Positions 7,484 to 9,716 of a stretch of DNA of 9,716 nt are shown piece by piece. The stretch covers positions 1 through 9,716 of the forward strand of contig DATHWC010000304.1 in assembly GCA_035460985.1 (NCBI GenBank). The letters run 5' to 3'. The notes under the pieces were generated by a model, which saw nothing but the letters and a program-made list of their open reading frames with translations, searched no databases and was not told the origin of the DNA. The position numbers were made by a program, and so were the translations under genes. The stretch comes from Lunatibacter sp035460985. GTDB lineage: Bacteria; Bacteroidota; Bacteroidia; Cytophagales; Cyclobacteriaceae. Position 1 is the stretch's first letter, and each line of letters opens with the position of its first letter.

Positions 7484-7980
7484 TTACCAGCCCGGATTTT
7501 GGCCCAATGCGGGGTTTCGGTCGCGGTCGGCTTCCGGGATGGGGTAAAGATACTTTTTATCTGACCATTCTCTAGGACCCGGATTCCAAATTATTTCACC
7601 GGAGGTCCCATTGGATAGCTGGATTCTACCAGATGCGGTAGAAGGACTCACGTCTACAAACGCTATGGATGGATTTGACGGCGTAGGTCGGGTACCCTGA
7701 TAGAATAAAACATCCATACCCCGTCTTGACTCAAGTTAACAAATCGTCCCATCCCTGAATGGTTTTGCCCTCGGCTAGTCCCCTAAAAATCTATTTTGTA
7801 TCAGCTCCTTCGGCACGGGCTTCGAGATGTTTCATTGGAAGGGTCAACTTTTTGAACTATATTCACATATTAAGATTTGTAAAGTTCCTGCATAGAAGGT
7901 TTAGAAAATGGATCATTAAGCGTAGCAGGCCGTGCAATATTAAAATCTGTACCTTGCGATTTGAAAGAGTTAGATAGTTG
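7484..7980 (-). pseudogene. SusD/RagB-like outer-membrane nutrient-binding lipoprotein, 3' remnant with stops and frameshifts
   Basis: The last frame ends in KYLYPIPEADRDRNP then ALGQNPGW and TAA (7484-7486), the classic C-terminus of SusD/RagB proteins, which bind glycans or peptides at the cell surface with a SusC porin. Reading upstream, coding sense continues through breaks. SRRGMDVLFYQGTRPTP is in this frame. A frameshift near 7734-7740 leads to LAEGKTIQGWDDLL, and TAG at 7791-7793 splits ADTK from IFRG where a sense codon is expected. A second frameshift near 7826-7836 leads to YVNIVQKVDPSNE. TAA at 7870-7872 splits LYKS from YVN, and before it DFNIARPATLNDPFSKPS is readable. Nothing recognisable lies beyond about 7980, and the N-terminal lipoprotein part and a SusC gene are missing. 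The SusD call rests mainly on the C-terminal signature. Confidence 0.65.
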
Positions 7981-8064
7981 ATTACCAGTTTAATTGAAGA
8001 AAATAGCAGGAATTTAAGGAAACGAATAATGTCAAAATACGATAATATCTTTAAAGTCTTGAAA

Positions 8065-8292
8065 ATGCTGACAATAAGCTTAAAATTACCTTAGAATTTG
8101 GATATCGATGAATCGGAACTGAAAATACTCTTAGCTGGAGAATTATATGAAAGAGAGAAGCTTTCTTTGGGGCAGGCTGCTGATTTAGCCGGACTTTCTA
8201 AATGAGCCTTTATTGAAATAATGGGCAAGTACGGGTACCCGCTGTTTAGCAAATCAGAAGGAGATCTTCTATCAGACATTGCAAATGCATGA
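8065..8292 (+). pseudogene. UPF0175-family antitoxin-like protein, inactivated by two nonsense codons
   Basis: Reading through stops gives a near complete 75-codon UPF0175 protein: MLTISLKLP, stop, NLDIDESELKILLAGELY, EREKLSLGQAADLAGLSK, stop, AFIEIMGKYG, then LLSDIANA and TGA. The helix-turn-helix-like block LSLGQAADLAGLSK-x-AFIE is the family signature. The stops are TAG at 8092-8094, where relatives usually have an acidic residue, and TGA at 8203-8205, where they usually have Arg (one change from CGA). Family members are DNA-binding antitoxins, typically followed by a PIN-domain DUF3368 toxin gene, which is absent here. An in-frame ATG at 8029 with AAGGA in front would add 12 residues beginning MSKYDNIFK. 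That short start may belong to a different truncated gene and is not counted. Confidence 0.82.
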
Positions 8293-8542
8293 TCTTAGAA
8301 GCGGGACGAGTGTTGTTGCTATGATCCGCGAAGCAGAACACGCAGAAACCAAAAACGATTTTAAACACAAAATGGACATCGCGCAAAAGGAAATCAATGA
8401 AATATTATATCGGTTCTGACTATTAAAAGAAACCGATTATTTGACTGCCGAACAATTTGAAAGCATTAACAACGATGCTATGGAAACAATTAATTTATTC
8501 ACAGCCATTATTAAATCAACGAAAACCAACATTAACCATTAA
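8285..8542 (+). pseudogene. four-helix-bundle protein (23S rRNA intervening-sequence type), 5'-truncated with a nonsense codon
   Basis: From 8294 the frame reads LRSGTSVVAMIREAEHAE, then NDFKHKMDIAQKEINEI, a TGA at 8417-8419, LLKETDYLTAEQFESI, and ends at TAA 8540-8542. The order LRSGTS, then an acidic/amphipathic helix, then LLKETDYL is diagnostic of the roughly 120-residue four-helix-bundle family first seen in rRNA intervening sequences and common as single genes in Bacteroidota. The first 35-40 residues are missing: the homology begins right where the UPF0175 frame ends, overlapping by a few bases. TGA replaces the codon just before LLKETDYL, where relatives often have Arg. An ATG at 8285 could start a 44-residue peptide up to the TGA, probably by accident. 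The role of the family is not established. Confidence 0.75.
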
Positions 8543-8653
8543 TCATTTACCATTAACAATTATTAATAAACCATCAATAATTTTTCGGCATTTTTTCCCG
8601 TTTTCAGATCTGTTAATCTAGTAAATTAAAATTTTCCTATTCTACAGCCCCAA
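8543..8653 (+). other. short AT-rich leader before the GT51-like gene
   Basis: The stretch begins with repeated ACCATTAA-like words (ATTAACCATTAATC, then TTACCATTAAC) and continues AT-rich to the ATG. It probably carries the promoter of the GT51-like gene, but no good TTTG/TAnnTTTG pair is visible, and the bases before the ATG (CAGCCCCAA) contain no Shine-Dalgarno site. Confidence 0.35.
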
Positions 8654-9307
8654 ATGAAAACACTGAAAATTTTATCCCTCACCCTTGTAATATTCCTGGG
8701 TATAGTTTCAGGCTACTATTTGATTATTATCCTAGATGCCCGGGCAAATACAACTGATATTGTTGCCAATGCCCTAAAAGTCGGGGAGAATCGGTTAGAG
8801 TTAAAGAATCTTAGCGAGAACCAGTTGGATATGCTGCTGAAAGTGCAGGATCCCAATTTTTATCATCACAAGGGAGTTGATATGACCACACCCGGTACTG
8901 GGGTAACGACGCTGAGTCAGGGACTGGTGAAGATGTTCTATTTTGATGAATTTAACCCAGGAATCAAAAAAATCAAGCAGACACTTATCGCCCGATTTGC
9001 ATTTGACCCCCTAACCCCAAAAGATACAATCCTTCAACTATTTATAAATCATGCGTATATGGGGCAAAGGGATGGTAAGCCACTCCATGGCTTTGGTCCC
9101 GCGGCTGAATATTATTTTGGAAAGAGTTTTAACTCGCTTAGTGAAGATGAATATCTCGCTTTGATTGCCATGATACGTGCCCCTAGTCGATTTAATTATC
9201 ACTCCCAACGTGCGGAAAATGATTTACGTGTATCAAGGATAAAAAACTACCTAGCCGGAAACTATATCCCAAAAACAAACAGCGACTGGCTTTATGATAG
9301 AGAATAA
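8654..9307 (+). CDS. GT51 peptidoglycan-glycosyltransferase-like membrane protein with both catalytic Glu positions changed to Gln
   Basis: A 217-residue protein with an N-terminal membrane anchor (about 5-27) followed by a single transglycosylase (GT51) domain, the layout of monofunctional transglycosylases that polymerise lipid II into glycan strands. Family motifs are recognisable: KVQDPNFYHHKGVD (63-76) for motif 1, TGVTTLSQGLVK (82-93) for motif 2, KKIKQTLIARFAFD (105-118) for motif 3, TILQLFINHAYMG (125-137), and GFGPAAEYYFGK (146-157). The usual motif 1 ED is QD (Q65, codon CAG at 8846), and the usual RKxKE of motif 3 ends in Q (Q109, CAG at 8978). These are the two glutamates held to be catalytic in GT51. 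The domain is otherwise intact and not decayed, so it is either an inactive paralogue with a binding or scaffold role, or a subfamily with a changed mechanism. No transpeptidase domain is attached. Confidence 0.85.
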   Translation: MKTLKILSLTLVIFLGIVSGYYLIIILDARANTTDIVANALKVGENRLELKNLSENQLDMLLKVQDPNFYHHKGVDMTTPGTGVTTLSQGLVKMFYFDEFNPGIKKIKQTLIARFAFDPLTPKDTILQLFINHAYMGQRDGKPLHGFGPAAEYYFGKSFNSLSEDEYLALIAMIRAPSRFNYHSQRAENDLRVSRIKNYLAGNYIPKTNSDWLYDRE

Positions 9308-9333
9308 TTCAAACTTTGCCGTGTGCGTTTGAA
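9308..9333 (+). terminator. weak hairpin after the GT51-like gene
   Basis: TTCAAAC (9308-9314) and GTTTGAA (9327-9333) form a perfect 7-base stem with a 12-base loop, beginning at the base after the stop codon. No T tract follows, so it is at best a weak or factor-assisted terminator or a 3'-end stabiliser. Confidence 0.35.
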
Positions 9334-9524
9334 ATATCCTCATATTATCTCGTTAACAGTCAACGATTTCTCCAATAAAAAAATAAGGTTTTTATGTTGT
9401 TTTACTAATAAAAGTGCAATATTTACCTATACAAGATGCGTTTATCCTTAATGGTCAGCATATTGTATTTCAAATACTTAAAAAGCAAACGAAGTATAAT
9501 TTCTATTTTTTTCGAGGAGTAGAT
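9334..9524 (+). other. intergenic leader of the right-edge gene, with a 13-base palindrome
   Basis: This AT-rich stretch contains a run of A followed by a run of T (about 9377-9395), a weak TTG-N20-TATTTACC promoter-like pair around 9399-9428, and the inverted repeat GTATTT-C-AAATAC at 9465-9477, about 50 bases upstream of the next ATG. The palindrome is in operator position. At this length in AT-rich DNA it may be chance. Confidence 0.3.
9513..9518 (+). promoter_or_regulatory. strong Shine-Dalgarno site of the right-edge gene
   Basis: CGAGGAG lies 6 bases before the ATG at 9525. This is a near-ideal ribosome site, unlike the A-rich leaders of most genes in this window, and it fixes the start of the partial gene. 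Confidence 0.6.
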
Positions 9525-9716
9525 ATGTGGGAGAGGGTATTAAATTCTTTATTTCTTTATAACCTGAGCAAATCGAAGGATCCGATTTTTAGGACGCGTT
9601 TGACAGTACTTTCTTGGGGATACATATCCACCGCAATTTGTTACGTACAATGTGTGGTCTTGGTATGGTTATTTGGCGAACTTCAAGCTAATTCCTATTT
9701 GTTTTTGCCCTTTTTT
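9525..9716 (+). CDS. N-terminus of an unidentified membrane protein (cut by right edge)
   Basis: An open frame of 64 codons from ATG at 9525 to the window end, with no stop. The product starts MWERVLNSLFLYNLSKSKD, a short amphipathic, basic cytoplasmic part. The first membrane helix is at about 29-50 (SWGYISTAICYV, then QCVVLVWLFG), and a second hydrophobic stretch begins at about 58. This layout fits the N-terminal membrane region of a sensor kinase, cyclase or multi-helix transporter, but no family motif is reached, so no function is claimed. The Shine-Dalgarno site and codon texture make it a real gene rather than noise. Confidence 0.6.
   Translation, partial: MWERVLNSLFLYNLSKSKDPIFRTRLTVLSWGYISTAICYVQCVVLVWLFGELQANSYLFLPFF

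Noticed and set aside
7759..7977. 72-codon plus-strand frame
   Set aside because: It is the antisense shadow of the SusD-like remnant, which reads as recognisable protein on the minus strand.
8091..8279. 62-codon minus-strand frame
   Set aside because: It is a shadow of the UPF0175 pseudogene, whose plus-strand reading matches the family.
7484..8542. Stop-codon recoding (readthrough or selenocysteine/pyrrolysine) as an explanation for in-frame stops
   Set aside because: All three stop types occur, in unrelated genes, together with frameshifts and a truncation. No UGA-specific structure was seen, so decay is simpler.
1..9716. CRISPR array, tRNA, rRNA, insertion sequence, attachment site
   Set aside because: No regularly spaced repeats, tRNA-like folds, transposase motifs or flanking inverted repeats with target duplication were found by eye on either strand.

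Overview
The window looks like chromosome of a member of the Bacteroidota, probably a Cytophagales/Cyclobacteriaceae-type bacterium. The evidence is a SusD/RagB-like gene remnant, a promoter close to the Bacteroidetes TTTG/TAnnTTTG consensus, mostly A-rich leaders without clear Shine-Dalgarno sites, and protein sequences typical of that group. The genus is an inference.

Region 1 (1-4133, minus strand) is a tight four-gene operon. Transcription runs from a candidate promoter near 4102-4133 through a DoxX-like membrane protein, an RhlE-type DEAD-box RNA helicase (best start is a TTG codon), an FAD-dependent amine-oxidase-like oxidoreductase, and a YbjT-type NAD(P)-binding protein cut by the left edge. 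Gaps between genes are 11, 10 and 24 bases. The set pairs two redox enzymes and a small membrane protein with an RNA helicase; no shared pathway can be named from sequence alone.

Region 2 (4134-6562) is more AT-rich. It starts with a stretch holding no convincing gene, then a plus-strand gene for a 535-residue membrane-anchored or exported protein. That protein carries three spaced motifs suggestive of an alpha/alpha-toroid fold, and its function is unknown. A 55-residue membrane protein ORF follows, with an 18-base perfect palindrome over its start codon.

Region 3 (6511-8542) combines one intact gene with a gene graveyard. The intact gene is a secreted endonuclease/exonuclease/phosphatase-family hydrolase on the minus strand, with a clear intrinsic terminator. 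Upstream of it lies the 3' end of a SusD-like gene broken by two stops and two frameshifts, so the hydrolase may be a survivor of a decayed polysaccharide-utilisation-type locus. On the plus strand follow a UPF0175-family antitoxin with two nonsense codons and, directly joined to it, the back part of a four-helix-bundle (23S rRNA intervening-sequence) protein with one nonsense codon.

Region 4 (8654-9716) holds a GT51 peptidoglycan-transglycosylase-like protein in which both expected catalytic glutamates read as glutamine, and then the first 64 codons of a membrane protein with an unusually good ribosome binding site, cut by the right edge. I saw no tRNA, rRNA, CRISPR array or intact insertion sequence. 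The best candidates for something undescribed are the double E-to-Q GT51 protein and the orphan toroid-like protein with its small membrane neighbour.
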